Shown here in pieces: positions 55,159 through 64,000 of a DNA stretch of 64,000 bases. The stretch covers positions 1 to 64,000 of the forward strand of contig NZ_JAHMIN010000018.1 in NCBI RefSeq assembly GCF_018986435.1, given 5' to 3'. A program made the translations under genes and the position numbers. Source of the stretch: Hahella sp. HN01 (GTDB lineage Bacteria; Pseudomonadota; Gammaproteobacteria; Pseudomonadales; Oleiphilaceae). The notes under the pieces were generated by a model, which saw only the letters and a program-made list of their open reading frames with translations, did not search any database and was not told where the DNA came from. Every line of letters begins with the position of its first letter. The first letter of the stretch is position 1.

Positions 55159-58100
55159 TTAATATTCTCTTACTTCGGCGGGCTTGACGCTGAGCGGCGT
55201 TCCCAGTTGCGGATAGTGGCGACGCAGGTCCAACAGGGCCTTGATCAACGCAGCTTTGTCTTTGTGCACGACGGTCAGGGAAATGCGGGTGAACAAATCC
55301 GCCGCCATATTAGCCACCTGCTCATTGAGCAGCGACTGTTCAGATAAAAACGCCAGAATGCGATCCTTACAGACGCGACTGCGATTCACCTGCGACAGCA
55401 CCGTGGTGAAGTAGCCTTGCAGACTGAGAATGCGCTCTGGGTATCCGGCGGCGTATTCATTGAGGAAGTTGCTCACGAAAAACTGCACATTAGCCGAAGG
55501 GTGCTGACTGAGCTTCAACAGATACTCGACGCCATTCTGTTCCTGGAAGAAGCGCTGCAGCAGCTCCATGCCATAGCGCTGCACGTCCGGCCGCACGCTG
55601 TCGCACAGGTAGACCACCAGCTCAGGCGTCCACAGGGTTTCGCCCGCTTCCTCATAATGGCTGCGGAAGAAGGCGAAGCCGAACTCGCGGCAGTCATCCC
55701 AGTCTGAGTCCAGAATGCGCAATGCGTCGCGAATCTCCGCCAGAATACGATCCGGGTTGGCTTCATAGGCGTCATAGGCGTACTGACGCACCGCCACGTC
55801 TGGATGCTTGGCCAACTGCGCCCACTGACGGACGCTAAACTGCAATGGACTGCGCGCCTGCAACAACAGCGCGCCTATCTGCTGCGCGCCGGTGGATTGC
55901 GCCTGCAGCAGGCGCCAGCAAGTACTATCGTCCACAGCGTCGAACGCGGCGCTGAGCGCGTCTTTGAAGAACACCAGCCATTCTTCCCGCTGACCGTCCT
56001 GCTTTTCGCTGCGGAATGTATACGGCAACAAATGATGCAGAATCGCCTCCGCCCATCCCCGTTGCGCCAGCGCCAAACGTTTCAGAATAGCGGCGGCGGC
56101 ATTGCGATCATCCGCTTCGCCTTCAAAGAATTGCAGGGCGAGCACGCCCGCCTGTTTGACCAGTTCGGCATCCGGCTGTTTGCCCAGCAACAAGGTCTGG
56201 CATGCGCGCACCGCCGACGAGTCCGACTGCATGATGTGTTGCAACAGGCGTTCGGGAATATCGCCAAAACCGACGCCATGAGCCACCAGCAAACGCGCGC
56301 CGAATAATTGCAATGCCGTATTGCGCTCCGCCAGCAGACGGTCGATCAAGTGCAGGGACAATTCCCGGCAGGCGTCGGCGAAGCGGGCGATACAGAAGTC
56401 CGCCAACCAGACGGCATGGGATTCCTGGGACAGTGCTGGCGGCAATTCAGGGGTCGTGTGCAACGCCTGCTCAATCAGGGTGTGCAGGCACTGCGCCTGA
56501 TCCGACGCCGTCCAGGGATATTGCGCAGTCTTGTCCGCCGCAAACCGGCGCACTTCTTCGTATTGCGCTAGCAATAACGCCGCCAGTAACGGCGCTTCGA
56601 CCAGGGTCGCCGGCGGCATTTGCGCAAGAATTTCCATCCCTAACGCCCGCGCTTCATCCAGACCGCTGTTCAACAGCGCCAGCAACAAGCCATGTTCGAT
56701 ATGGCCGTCCAGGCGGGTCCGCGCCAACTGCAAGGCAAATCGCTGAGTCGCTTCATAGCGGCTGCGCAGCAGACGCTCAATATCAGAGACAGCAATGTCC
56801 GCGCAAAAAGACGTGTTCGCAGCCAATACCTTGCTTGCAAACTCATGCACCGGCTCACACTGGCTCTCCAACATTAAGCGCAAAGCGCAGTCAGGACGCT
56901 GATCCCACAAATGAGAGAAGGCTTCCTCACGGGCGTCCGCCGCGCGCTCATCGGAGACTTTCAACCAGGCTCGCCCACTGGGGGCCAATTTATACTGCGC
57001 GCTATCGCCTCGTAGAATGTGATTGAACGCAATCAGGCCCGCGTAATGATCATAGAAATTACGCGCGACCAGCTTGTGCTCATAACGTCGACCATTACGC
57101 TCCCAGCGATAGATATCCGCTTTGCGGGTTTCTCCCGCGTCCGCATCCGACACGGTAAGCAGCATTTCCGTGGCCATGTCGACATAGCGTAAATCGCCCA
57201 CCTGCCCGATGCGCTTGATGCTGCGCCAGCTGCGACGACGCAGGTAATTGCGGGTCTTATTGGAGTAGGCGACTTTGGGATCGGGCTTTTTCAGCTCGCT
57301 TTTCGGTTTGAAGCTGCCCACGCCCGGCAACCAGGCCCAGTCCCATTGGTATTGGAAGAATTCACGACTGGTTTCAAAACGACGCGCCAGCAGGGCGAAC
57401 ATCGGGGCGTCCAGACGGAACTCGGCGGCTTTGTAGATATAACGTACGCCACTGAATACGCCAGGCGCCAGTTTGCACTGACTGAGCCAGCCGTACAGCG
57501 CCTGATAGAGCGCAGGATAATACAGCGCCAGCAGATAAGCGTTTTTCAATAGATCATTGGCGCCGGCGGGCGCGGCGTTCAAACCGTTTTCCAGTTGCAG
57601 ACGCACGCCCACGTCGTCGCCGGAAGTCAGCGCCTGTTGCAAGGGCGACGGCATCTGATTCCATTGCGTTTGCAACAGCGTCATTCTTTGCGAGGGGTCA
57701 GTCAGGGCCAGGATCGACTCAAAGGCCATGGCGCTGACGGTGCTGTTTTTCGAGTTCTGCAAACGATGCAGATCTTCCATGTAATCTGTCGCGCGAATGC
57801 GGCCCAGCGCCCAGGCCACCGCGAAGTCCTGTAGCCAGTCCCCTTTGCCGACGCACGCCGCCAATTCTTGCCCGGCTTCAGGGCGCCCCAATTCTCCCAA
57901 ACGCCATATCAGACGGGCGCGCTTGCCGTTATCCCACTCCTGACGCAGCTTTTCCAGTAACTTCACCAACAGACTGGTCGGCCCTTCCGGCATGGCGGGT
58001 TTGACCTGGGCGTCGTTCGTTGAGGCCGCTGGCGCGCCGCGATTGACGTCGTAATAGCCTTTGTTGGTTTTGGAGACAACGACACTGTCGAACAGCCGTT

Positions 58101-58290
58101 CCGCCTCTTCCAGCGTCACCGGCGCAGGCGTTTTGGTGCCTTCGCGCAGCGCGCCGCCCTGGCGGCCATAACGGAAATTGACGAGGAAGCGGTCGTCCTT
58201 GCGGCTGGCGACTTCACTCAGCTCAACCTCGTAAACTTTGTTGGAGTTTCCTTCCTGAAAATGCAGGCTGGCCTTTTTTATCAGCTTCAT
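55159..58290 (-). CDS. Large WGR-domain, HEAT-like repeat protein, retron partner
   Basis: A 1043-residue protein. Residues 1-85 match a WGR domain (KLIKKASLHFQEGNSNKVYEVEL, then NFRYGRQGGALREGTK; WGR reads YGR here), which in PARPs binds nucleic acid ends. The rest is built of many helical repeats of HEAT or armadillo type (ALGRIRATDYMEDLHRLQ, FASKVLAANTSF, AVRQYAYDAYEANPDRILAE). No ATPase or nuclease motif is seen. It is the first gene of the inferred retron operon, 10 bp upstream of the SWIM gene; an AAGGAT site precedes the ATG. It may be the sensor or the effector scaffold. Confidence 0.85.
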   Translation of the reverse strand: MKLIKKASLHFQEGNSNKVYEVELSEVASRKDDRFLVNFRYGRQGGALREGTKTPAPVTLEEAERLFDSVVVSKTNKGYYDVNRGAPAASTNDAQVKPAMPEGPTSLLVKLLEKLRQEWDNGKRARLIWRLGELGRPEAGQELAACVGKGDWLQDFAVAWALGRIRATDYMEDLHRLQNSKNSTVSAMAFESILALTDPSQRMTLLQTQWNQMPSPLQQALTSGDDVGVRLQLENGLNAAPAGANDLLKNAYLLALYYPALYQALYGWLSQCKLAPGVFSGVRYIYKAAEFRLDAPMFALLARRFETSREFFQYQWDWAWLPGVGSFKPKSELKKPDPKVAYSNKTRNYLRRRSWRSIKRIGQVGDLRYVDMATEMLLTVSDADAGETRKADIYRWERNGRRYEHKLVARNFYDHYAGLIAFNHILRGDSAQYKLAPSGRAWLKVSDERAADAREEAFSHLWDQRPDCALRLMLESQCEPVHEFASKVLAANTSFCADIAVSDIERLLRSRYEATQRFALQLARTRLDGHIEHGLLLALLNSGLDEARALGMEILAQMPPATLVEAPLLAALLLAQYEEVRRFAADKTAQYPWTASDQAQCLHTLIEQALHTTPELPPALSQESHAVWLADFCIARFADACRELSLHLIDRLLAERNTALQLFGARLLVAHGVGFGDIPERLLQHIMQSDSSAVRACQTLLLGKQPDAELVKQAGVLALQFFEGEADDRNAAAAILKRLALAQRGWAEAILHHLLPYTFRSEKQDGQREEWLVFFKDALSAAFDAVDDSTCWRLLQAQSTGAQQIGALLLQARSPLQFSVRQWAQLAKHPDVAVRQYAYDAYEANPDRILAEIRDALRILDSDWDDCREFGFAFFRSHYEEAGETLWTPELVVYLCDSVRPDVQRYGMELLQRFFQEQNGVEYLLKLSQHPSANVQFFVSNFLNEYAAGYPERILSLQGYFTTVLSQVNRSRVCKDRILAFLSEQSLLNEQVANMAADLFTRISLTVVHKDKAALIKALLDLRRHYPQLGTPLSVKPAEVREY

Positions 58291-58599
58291 ATCGGCTTTA
58301 TCCTTACGGGATAACGGGATGCGTCGCTCCGAATTAGTATCGCGGCCCTCACTGGCGAAGCCTTGCGCTGATCAAAACGAGCGTCCCATCTCGCTTTCGA
58401 GAGTCACCCGGACATCGCCATGATTCACACGCGATGAACGGAAATTTCAGCCGCAGGCGCTTAGGAGCGGAGAATGAAAGGGACTAAGAATAACATAGCG
58501 AAACGAAAAGTTTAGACGTTTTTTATCCTTTGGCGACAAAGGGTTGCGCCCTGTTATTAACAGGGCGAATGAGGTCGCTGGCGGAACTTCAAGACAGGC
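58291..58599. other. Promoter region of the retron operon
   Basis: 309 bp between the WGR gene and the end of the glycosyltransferase gene on the same strand. It holds the GT terminator hairpin (58547-58567) and presumably the promoter of the retron operon. No gene is seen. Confidence 0.45.
58547..58567 (-). terminator. Hairpin after the glycosyltransferase operon
   Basis: CGCCCTGTTA and TAACAGGGCG form a perfect 10-bp stem with almost no loop, 33 bp after the glycosyltransferase stop codon. No T-run follows at once. Confidence 0.5.
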
Positions 58600-59901
58600 T
58601 CAGCCTCTGTCCTGCTCGCACTCCTGGGAACTCACGCCGCCGCCGGCAATGGCCGCGCCAGCGGCGCCCGCCATGCCTTTGACGATATTCCATTCCGCTT
58701 TGATGAGATTAAGCACGCGCTCCCATTGTTCTTCGGTCTCCGGCTCGGAGATATGGGACAGCCGCTGCAAACTCTCATAATGCCGTAAAGCGGCCTCGGC
58801 GGTGGCGCTCAGAGAGAAGCTCTCCGCCGTCAGCCGCGCGCATTCCTGCATACGCCGACGCTCCACCCGGCTCTGCGCGCCGAAGTGTTGCAACGCGCCA
58901 ATAAAGTCGACGATAGAGGGCTCTTTAATCAGATAGCCGTTTTCCTGGTCTATCACCACCTCCCGCACCCCTGCGCCGTCGAGGGCGACCACCGGAACCC
59001 CCGCCGCCATCGCCTCAGTAAGCACCATGCCCTGGGTTTCACTTTGCGAGCTGAACGCAAACACATCCATGGCGTGATAGGCGTCAGCCAGATCAGGCAG
59101 TTGTAGCTGACCGGCGAAATGCAGTCGATCGGCGAGACCATAGCGCTGAAAAACATCGCGCATCTCGGCTTCCGAGGGCCCTTCTCCCACCACCAGAAAG
59201 TGCGCATAGCGGTTGAGCAACATAAAGGCCGCTACCGCTTCCGCCAGGAACTTCAAATTCTTCTCCGGCGCCAGCCGCCCCACGTGGCCAATGACATAGG
59301 CCTCCTGAGAGACGCCCACGGAATGCCGAAACAGACCGCCCTCGCCCCGTTGGAAATCCAGCAATTTCACACCCGTGGGAACGATACTGATGGGCATGCG
59401 CACGCCGCGCTCCCGAATCAGGCTGGCGACACTGTCGCTGGGGGCGAACACACGGTCGGTCATGTTGGCGTAGATGGTGGCCAGCTCGACCACGAAACGT
59501 TTGAACAGCGGCCTGTCCGCGGGCACGTAATGGGTGTACTCCTCATACAGCGTGTGATGAGTGAACACCAGCGGCGTCTCCCGATACCGGGCGACTCGTA
59601 GCGCGGTCATCCCCAGCAGATAGGGATGGTGCGAATGCACGATATCCGGCTGAAAGGCGTCCAGAGCTTCCCCCAGCAGGCCGGGAATGGGCAGCACCAT
59701 GGAAAAGTCACTGCCATTGAAGTTCTGAATGGCGGGCACTCTGATAACGCCCTCTTCTTCCTGAGGCTGATTGGGAAACTCCGGCGCGATCACCAACACC
59801 TTATGACCGCGTCGCCGATATTCCCGCGTAAAGCTCTCCACCGACCGGGCCACGCCGCCCACATGAGGCAGATACGTGTTGGTGACCATGACGATATTCA
59901 T
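58600..59901 (-). CDS. GT4-family glycosyltransferase
   Basis: A 433-residue GT-B fold glycosyltransferase that would transfer a sugar from a nucleotide sugar. N-terminal NTYLPHVGGVARSVESFTREY and VHSHHPYLLG; C-terminal IGHVGRLAPEKNLKFLAEAV, FLVVGEGPSEAEM and the EX7E-type SSQSETQGMVLTEAMAAGVPVVALDGAGVREVV motif. Retaining family 4 is likely; substrate unknown. It is the last gene of the operon and overlaps the glycosidase gene by 4 bp (ATGA), so the products probably act together. The final 35 residues are a Gly/Ala-rich tail not typical of the family. Confidence 0.9.
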   Translation of the reverse strand: MNIVMVTNTYLPHVGGVARSVESFTREYRRRGHKVLVIAPEFPNQPQEEEGVIRVPAIQNFNGSDFSMVLPIPGLLGEALDAFQPDIVHSHHPYLLGMTALRVARYRETPLVFTHHTLYEEYTHYVPADRPLFKRFVVELATIYANMTDRVFAPSDSVASLIRERGVRMPISIVPTGVKLLDFQRGEGGLFRHSVGVSQEAYVIGHVGRLAPEKNLKFLAEAVAAFMLLNRYAHFLVVGEGPSEAEMRDVFQRYGLADRLHFAGQLQLPDLADAYHAMDVFAFSSQSETQGMVLTEAMAAGVPVVALDGAGVREVVIDQENGYLIKEPSIVDFIGALQHFGAQSRVERRRMQECARLTAESFSLSATAEAALRHYESLQRLSHISEPETEEQWERVLNLIKAEWNIVKGMAGAAGAAIAGGGVSSQECEQDRG

Positions 59902-62147
59902 CGAGAATCCTCCAAATTGATATCAACGAAATTACGTTCCTGAGGCGCTTCAATAGTTGAAACGCCCGGAAGTCTCACTTCCATCAGCGGCGCTGCGTCA
60001 AACCACTCCGCCTCCCAACTGACCCGCACCATGCCCGCGCCGCCGCTGACGCCCTCGCCGATCAGATTGAGACTGATCGGGCCAAACCGGGTCGGCGTAG
60101 GCCCGAAGGTGACGGGTTGATCGTCCTCCAGCCAGCGCAGAGGCACGCCGGACACCAAAATCAGCCTGTCCTCTTCTTCCCGCACGAAACAGTTGCGCAG
60201 CAACAAAATCCATTCCACCGCCGCCCAGGCGTGTTGTCCGTCCCCCATGCAACCTCCGCCGGTGGACGGGTGCACGGCCTCCGGCCATTGTCCGGTGGGC
60301 GAGGTCAGGTCCGCCGCCGCCTGCATCAGCGCCTCGTAGCGGGAATCTCCAGCGCGCAGCAACACCTGCGCCACATGCAGGGTCAGGTAAATATTCACGC
60401 CGGAGTGAATCACGTCCTGAAAGAACCCGCCCTTGTAAAAACAGTTGGCCAGCAGGAACTCCACCGTATCCAGCAGGCGGGGATCGTCCGCCGCGCAAAG
60501 CTGTAATGGATACCCAGCGGCTACCGATCCAATAGCCCCCGCGTCCAAACGTCGATACGGCGACGCCGGCATGCCCGGTCGACCCAGTCGCTCCGAGGCG
60601 CGATGCAGACTGATGTCGATGGCCTGCCGAAAGACTTCCGCCTCACGTTCGAATTCTTCCGCCGCCAATTTGTCATAGCCATCCATCATGCGCGCTGCGG
60701 CGCGTAAACCAGCCACGCCCCAAAAGTCATCCCAATAATAATAGTCATTGGGTCCCAGATGTTCCGCGCTGAATCCGGCTGGCAATAGTCCAGCGTGAGG
60801 CGCGCCGTCGTTGGGTTCGCGTTTGCGCAGAATCCAGCGCGCGCCAGAGCGGGCGGCGTCGCGCCAGGTGTTTTTTGGTTGGGTTCCGGTCAGCTCGCAG
60901 AAGCGCTGCATGATCCAGATCGCTTCGCCATTGGAATCCCACTCTCCCGCCTGGGAATGAAAATAGCCGTTGAGATCCTGCAGTTTGGGGAAACGATCTA
61001 TTGCCCGCTCCGCTCGCTGGGTCAGCCCCAGGCTCAGCAGGCCGTGAATGATGAACGCCGCATCCCGGAACCAGAAACGCTTGTAGGTATAGGGGCCGGC
61101 GTACACTTCCCCGGGAGACAACAGAGTCAGGGTCCGCACAGCGGCGTCGTAGAGAAACTGCACCTGTTCATCCGAGGTTTGCAGCTGGCAGCATTCGCTC
61201 AGACTTTCCCGCCAGTCGCCCGGTTTCTCATCTCCCGATTCCGGCAGCAAAATCCGCGCCTGCATATTGCGGGCGCCGCCTGCGGGAATCGCGAACATGG
61301 CGGCGGCGGTGACCATGCCAATATCGCATTCCCCGGACTCCTGGTCTTTGGCGTCGCGCAGATGAATATAGACATCTCCTTGCCGATAGTCGGAGACGTG
61401 ATGGCGATCGACGGGTTCGCTGAACGCCACCTGGCGCTCATTATCCACCGTCCAGCCATTGCGCTGCGGGTTCAACGTCACTTCATGAATAAAGCGCACG
61501 CCTTCCGGGTTGTACGGACGCAACGCCAACACCAGCCAGGCGTCGCGACCGGCATTCCCGGTCATGTCCAACAGGCACACCGGGGCGCCGTCGCGCATGA
61601 CCACTTGCGCCTCGACGCGCAAGCGCATGTCCAGTTCTTTCGTTTCGGTCACCACGCTTAAGCCTTCGGTGTGCAGCGCCTGACGGGTCTCTGTCGAGCG
61701 TGAGGGCGCCAGAATGTCGCCATCGGCGGTGACAATCCAGGCGTCCAGTGACCAGCCGTCCCACAGCGGCGTCAACAACCCGCGGGGATCGACCAGCGGC
61801 GTTTCCTGCAAATCCGGCAGCCCCACGGCGGTCCAGTTGCGGTGGGTCAGGTTAACGTGAGTGAGACTGAAAGCGCGGGGCACGAAAGACGGGTCCGCCG
61901 GGTCAAACTGACGGGTGATCCAATACGGCCACACCCAGTCCAGGTTATGCTGAATAACCCGGCTGTTAATGAATCCCCGGGCATGAAAAACCGCTCCCGC
62001 CCGCAGCAGTTCAATTGGCTCCGTCACCTCCGAGGGTTGGGAGAACCTGTGTAAATGCGACAGCACCGCCACCGGGTCCAGGAACCCGTGTGCGCGGGCG
62101 AAGCGGCTAATGATGTAACGCCAGGGTAACCATTTCATCCACGGCAT
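59898..62147 (-). CDS. Six-hairpin glycosidase-like protein (amylo-1,6-glucosidase-type)
   Basis: A 749-residue protein with no signal peptide. The C-terminal half is an (alpha/alpha)6 barrel of the amylo-alpha-1,6-glucosidase/GH15/GH63 kind: SPGEVYAGPYTYKRFWFRDAAFIIHGLLSLG, then GEWDSNGEAIWIMQRFCELTG, YYYWDDFWGVAGLRAA and HPSTGGGCMGDGQHAWAAVEWILLLRN. The N-terminal half is beta-rich. The Asp and Glu in FRDA and EWDSNGE are candidate catalytic residues. It is coupled with the glycosyltransferase (4-bp overlap) and overlaps the membrane-protein gene by 13 bp. Probable role in glucan trimming, with the substrate unknown. Confidence 0.75.
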   Translation of the reverse strand: MPWMKWLPWRYIISRFARAHGFLDPVAVLSHLHRFSQPSEVTEPIELLRAGAVFHARGFINSRVIQHNLDWVWPYWITRQFDPADPSFVPRAFSLTHVNLTHRNWTAVGLPDLQETPLVDPRGLLTPLWDGWSLDAWIVTADGDILAPSRSTETRQALHTEGLSVVTETKELDMRLRVEAQVVMRDGAPVCLLDMTGNAGRDAWLVLALRPYNPEGVRFIHEVTLNPQRNGWTVDNERQVAFSEPVDRHHVSDYRQGDVYIHLRDAKDQESGECDIGMVTAAAMFAIPAGGARNMQARILLPESGDEKPGDWRESLSECCQLQTSDEQVQFLYDAAVRTLTLLSPGEVYAGPYTYKRFWFRDAAFIIHGLLSLGLTQRAERAIDRFPKLQDLNGYFHSQAGEWDSNGEAIWIMQRFCELTGTQPKNTWRDAARSGARWILRKREPNDGAPHAGLLPAGFSAEHLGPNDYYYWDDFWGVAGLRAAARMMDGYDKLAAEEFEREAEVFRQAIDISLHRASERLGRPGMPASPYRRLDAGAIGSVAAGYPLQLCAADDPRLLDTVEFLLANCFYKGGFFQDVIHSGVNIYLTLHVAQVLLRAGDSRYEALMQAAADLTSPTGQWPEAVHPSTGGGCMGDGQHAWAAVEWILLLRNCFVREEEDRLILVSGVPLRWLEDDQPVTFGPTPTRFGPISLNLIGEGVSGGAGMVRVSWEAEWFDAAPLMEVRLPGVSTIEAPQERNFVDINLEDSR

Positions 62148-62911
62148 CGTTCTTCTCCTTCATTCACAGGCGACTCCTGCGCTGCGCGCGGGAGGTGCGG
62201 CGCATCCCGCTGCTGCAACTCATAGGTCGCCAGAATCCGTTTGGCCATGCGATTCAGATAGACAAGAAACACCGCCAACGCCGCGAAACCGCCTAGATAT
62301 ATCGCCCACTGCCAGGGACTGCGCTGCGCGGCGCCCACGGAGACACTGAGCGCGTCCGCCGCAAGCGAGCCGACATACACGTTATGCACGGAGTACGGGA
62401 TGATTCCGATGGTGTTGCCGATGGCGAAGTCCCTGAGGGAGAACCGGCTGAGGCCGAACAGATAATTGGACACTTTGAAAGGAAAGAGAGGCACAAGCCG
62501 GGTCAACATCACCAGTTTCCAGCCCTGGTGGCTGACTTCCGCGTCGACCAGTCTGATTTTGGCGTGGGAGCGCACATAGGCCGTCGCCTTTTCACCGAAG
62601 CCGCGCCGAGCGATGACAAACGCGGCGATGGAGCCCAACGCCGTGCCGACGATCACGTAAATGGAGCCGGTAACGACTCCGAAAACGAATCCCGCGCCGG
62701 TAGTGAAAAATACGCCAGGAGCCAACAGCACTACCGCAGCGGCCATCAGCGCGACGAAGATCGCTCCCGCCGCCGGACCCTGTCGGTTCATCCACTCCAA
62801 TAAGCGCACGATATCGCGGTGTACGTCGAAGGCGTACAGCAACGCTACGATCACGGTAACCCCGACAATTCCCAGAATTATCGAAGCTTTTAAAGACAAT
62901 CCGCGCGTCAT
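62135..62911 (-). CDS. TVP38/TMEM64-family (SNARE-associated type) membrane protein
   Basis: A 258-residue inner-membrane protein with about five hydrophobic segments. Family features: FVALMAAAVVLLAPGVFFTTGAGFVFGVVTGSIYVIVGTALGSIAAFVIARRGFG and LVMLTRLVPLFPFKVSNYLFGLSRFSLRDFAIGNTIGIIPYSVHNVYVG (the typical R-x-x-P-x-F-P). Family members may move lipids across the membrane. It is the first gene of the operon with the glycosidase and GT. The ATG at 62911 is preferred over the GTG at 62926. Confidence 0.85.
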   Translation of the reverse strand: MTRGLSLKASIILGIVGVTVIVALLYAFDVHRDIVRLLEWMNRQGPAAGAIFVALMAAAVVLLAPGVFFTTGAGFVFGVVTGSIYVIVGTALGSIAAFVIARRGFGEKATAYVRSHAKIRLVDAEVSHQGWKLVMLTRLVPLFPFKVSNYLFGLSRFSLRDFAIGNTIGIIPYSVHNVYVGSLAADALSVSVGAAQRSPWQWAIYLGGFAALAVFLVYLNRMAKRILATYELQQRDAPHLPRAAQESPVNEGEERCRG

Positions 62912-62926
62912 TGCGGTCCCAGTCAC

Positions 62927-63259
62927 ATCAGATTGGGTTTGACGCGCCGTTCCACAGCAGACGCTCGCACGCCCGACATCCTGCAGTTTGGTTGCTTTGT
63001 ACGGTTATCGTCTGATACCGCGCCATTGCAATCCTCCCTTTTCCATAAGGCGTCGCGTCGGTTATTTATCGCCTGAAAACCTCATTGTCGATAAAGACGA
63101 AGAGCCAAACCGGCTCCTCCCGAACACGCGACACCCTTTGCATGTTTAACCGGCGCCTGGCGCCGATCATTTATTGACCATACTTACTTTAACCATCAGT
63201 CACAAGGGCGGAAGTCCTCGCCACGCCCTGGATTACCCTTTGGTCATCTCGCCGTAAGC
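62927..63259. other. Intergenic region, no gene recognised
   Basis: 333 bp between the operon head and the nucleotidyltransferase-fold gene. It should hold the operon promoter. A small GC inverted repeat CGGCGCC-T-GGCGCCG lies at 63151-63165. Otherwise nothing notable. Confidence 0.4.
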
Positions 63260-63916
63260 TCAGTCCGCAAGCGCCTCAACGCCCCCGCCGCCATATATCA
63301 ACGCCTCCCATTGCTCAGGATGTTCATGCATGATCAGCGCCCGCAAACGTCCCACGGAAAGGCGGTCAATAGGCTTGCCGTCAGTGCTGCTGCGCCCCCT
63401 TACCCGCAAGTCCTGCGTGGGGTACACCGATAACTCCACGGGAAATTCCATATCCAGATAGACATGAGTGAACTCCATAAAACGGCCCTCTTTGCGTATG
63501 CAAATGCTCTTGGTTTCATAGGGCCACCCCATGTCATCAAGGTAGACAAACAACGTCTCCGGCATATCGACGAAAACATGCAGATCGATATCGCTGCTGG
63601 CGCGAATGCGACCGCTGCTGACTGAGCCGATCAGTCGCGGATTAAACGGCGTCAGCTGCTCCATCACATCCATCGCCAGTACCCGCATATCAAATAAGCG
63701 CTGTGTCACCGCATCCGGTTCCTCAAAACGCGCCATGCGGTATATTTCCTCGGATATTTCCCCATTGGAGGGCAAATGCAGCGTATAGCCGCCCACCAGC
63801 CGCTTCGCCGCCTTACGCTTGGCGTCCAGGTATTGGTCCACGCCTTCTTCATACATCAGGCGCGCCGCCTCAATCACCAACAGGCGGCGAATACGGTTAT
63901 TACGTTTACTTTTCAT
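63260..63916 (-). CDS. Nucleotidyltransferase-fold protein
   Basis: A 218-residue protein with a Pol-beta-like nucleotidyltransferase motif: LIGSVSSGRIRASSDIDLHVFVD, in which Gly-Ser and the Asp-x-Asp pair (DIDL) are the nucleotide and metal ligands. A further Asp or Glu in VYLDMEFPVELSVY could be the third carboxylate. The N-terminal 70 residues are basic and helical. It could act on tRNA, protein or small molecules; the sequence does not say. The start ATG lies near the right end of the window. Confidence 0.75.
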   Translation of the reverse strand: MKSKRNNRIRRLLVIEAARLMYEEGVDQYLDAKRKAAKRLVGGYTLHLPSNGEISEEIYRMARFEEPDAVTQRLFDMRVLAMDVMEQLTPFNPRLIGSVSSGRIRASSDIDLHVFVDMPETLFVYLDDMGWPYETKSICIRKEGRFMEFTHVYLDMEFPVELSVYPTQDLRVRGRSSTDGKPIDRLSVGRLRALIMHEHPEQWEALIYGGGGVEALAD

Positions 63917-64000
63917 AAATGGACCGGCGCGGATCTGCGCCGTGAAAGTCTGATTGATATCTAAATAAATCGGCGCATCAAAGCGCCTGCGCGGCGATGC

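Overview
The window looks like the chromosome of a marine gammaproteobacterium close to Hahella (Hahellaceae). This rests on the mix of genes: an all-in-one type II secretion cluster, a complete leucine/isovalerate (liu) degradation operon with acetoacetyl-CoA synthetase, ETF and ETF dehydrogenase genes, PEP-CTERM proteins, a GH5-CBM6 glycanase and a LapG-type protease. The genus is an inference; no 16S or other marker gene is present. I saw no tRNA, rRNA or CRISPR array.

Layout. 0-2.4 kb: the edge of an IS5-type insertion sequence that cuts into a small gene, then a LysR regulator divergent from an exported alpha/beta hydrolase. 2.6-8.3 kb: an AT-rich accessory block with a PEP-CTERM protein and a run of small orphan genes (one HEAT-like, one secreted DUF4360 protein) that resembles an immunity-gene or cargo island. 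8.4-17.8 kb: LysE exporter and DUF2000 protein divergent from a LysR regulator, periplasmic chorismate mutase, GH5 glycanase with two CBM6 domains, a second PEP-CTERM protein, small hypotheticals, S1/P1 nuclease and a lytic transglycosylase-like protein. 17.9-25.2 kb: a three-gene sensory operon (TonB-dependent receptor, periplasmic binding-like protein, hybrid histidine kinase), glutathione reductase and a GNAT acetyltransferase.

25.5-34.9 kb: type II secretion genes gspE-F-G-H-I-J-K-L-M on the minus strand with a divergent gspC. The outer-membrane secretin gspD and gspN are not here. 35.1-49.3 kb: lapG, then liuR-liuA-liuB-liuC-liuD-liuE-aacS, convergent etfBA, and a divergent ETF-ubiquinone oxidoreductase. 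A LiuR-like operator and a perfect 20-bp palindrome in the etf intergenic region suggest that branched-chain amino acid and fatty acid oxidation are co-regulated. Acyl-CoA dehydrogenase electrons would pass through ETF and ETF-QO to the quinone pool.

51.2-58.3 kb: the most striking system, a retron. A reverse transcriptase with the retron hallmarks NAxxH, YADD and VTG is preceded by a non-coding region holding a perfect 15-bp a1/a2 inverted repeat that encloses a long, nearly perfect msd hairpin. Upstream in the same orientation are a winged-helix plus SWIM zinc-finger protein and a 1043-residue WGR/HEAT-like protein. The RT also carries a long charged N-terminal extension and a C-terminal membrane anchor. 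I infer a multi-gene anti-phage retron, probably membrane-tethered.

58.6-64 kb: an overlapping three-gene operon (TVP38-family membrane protein, six-hairpin glycosidase, GT4 glycosyltransferase) and a nucleotidyltransferase-fold protein.
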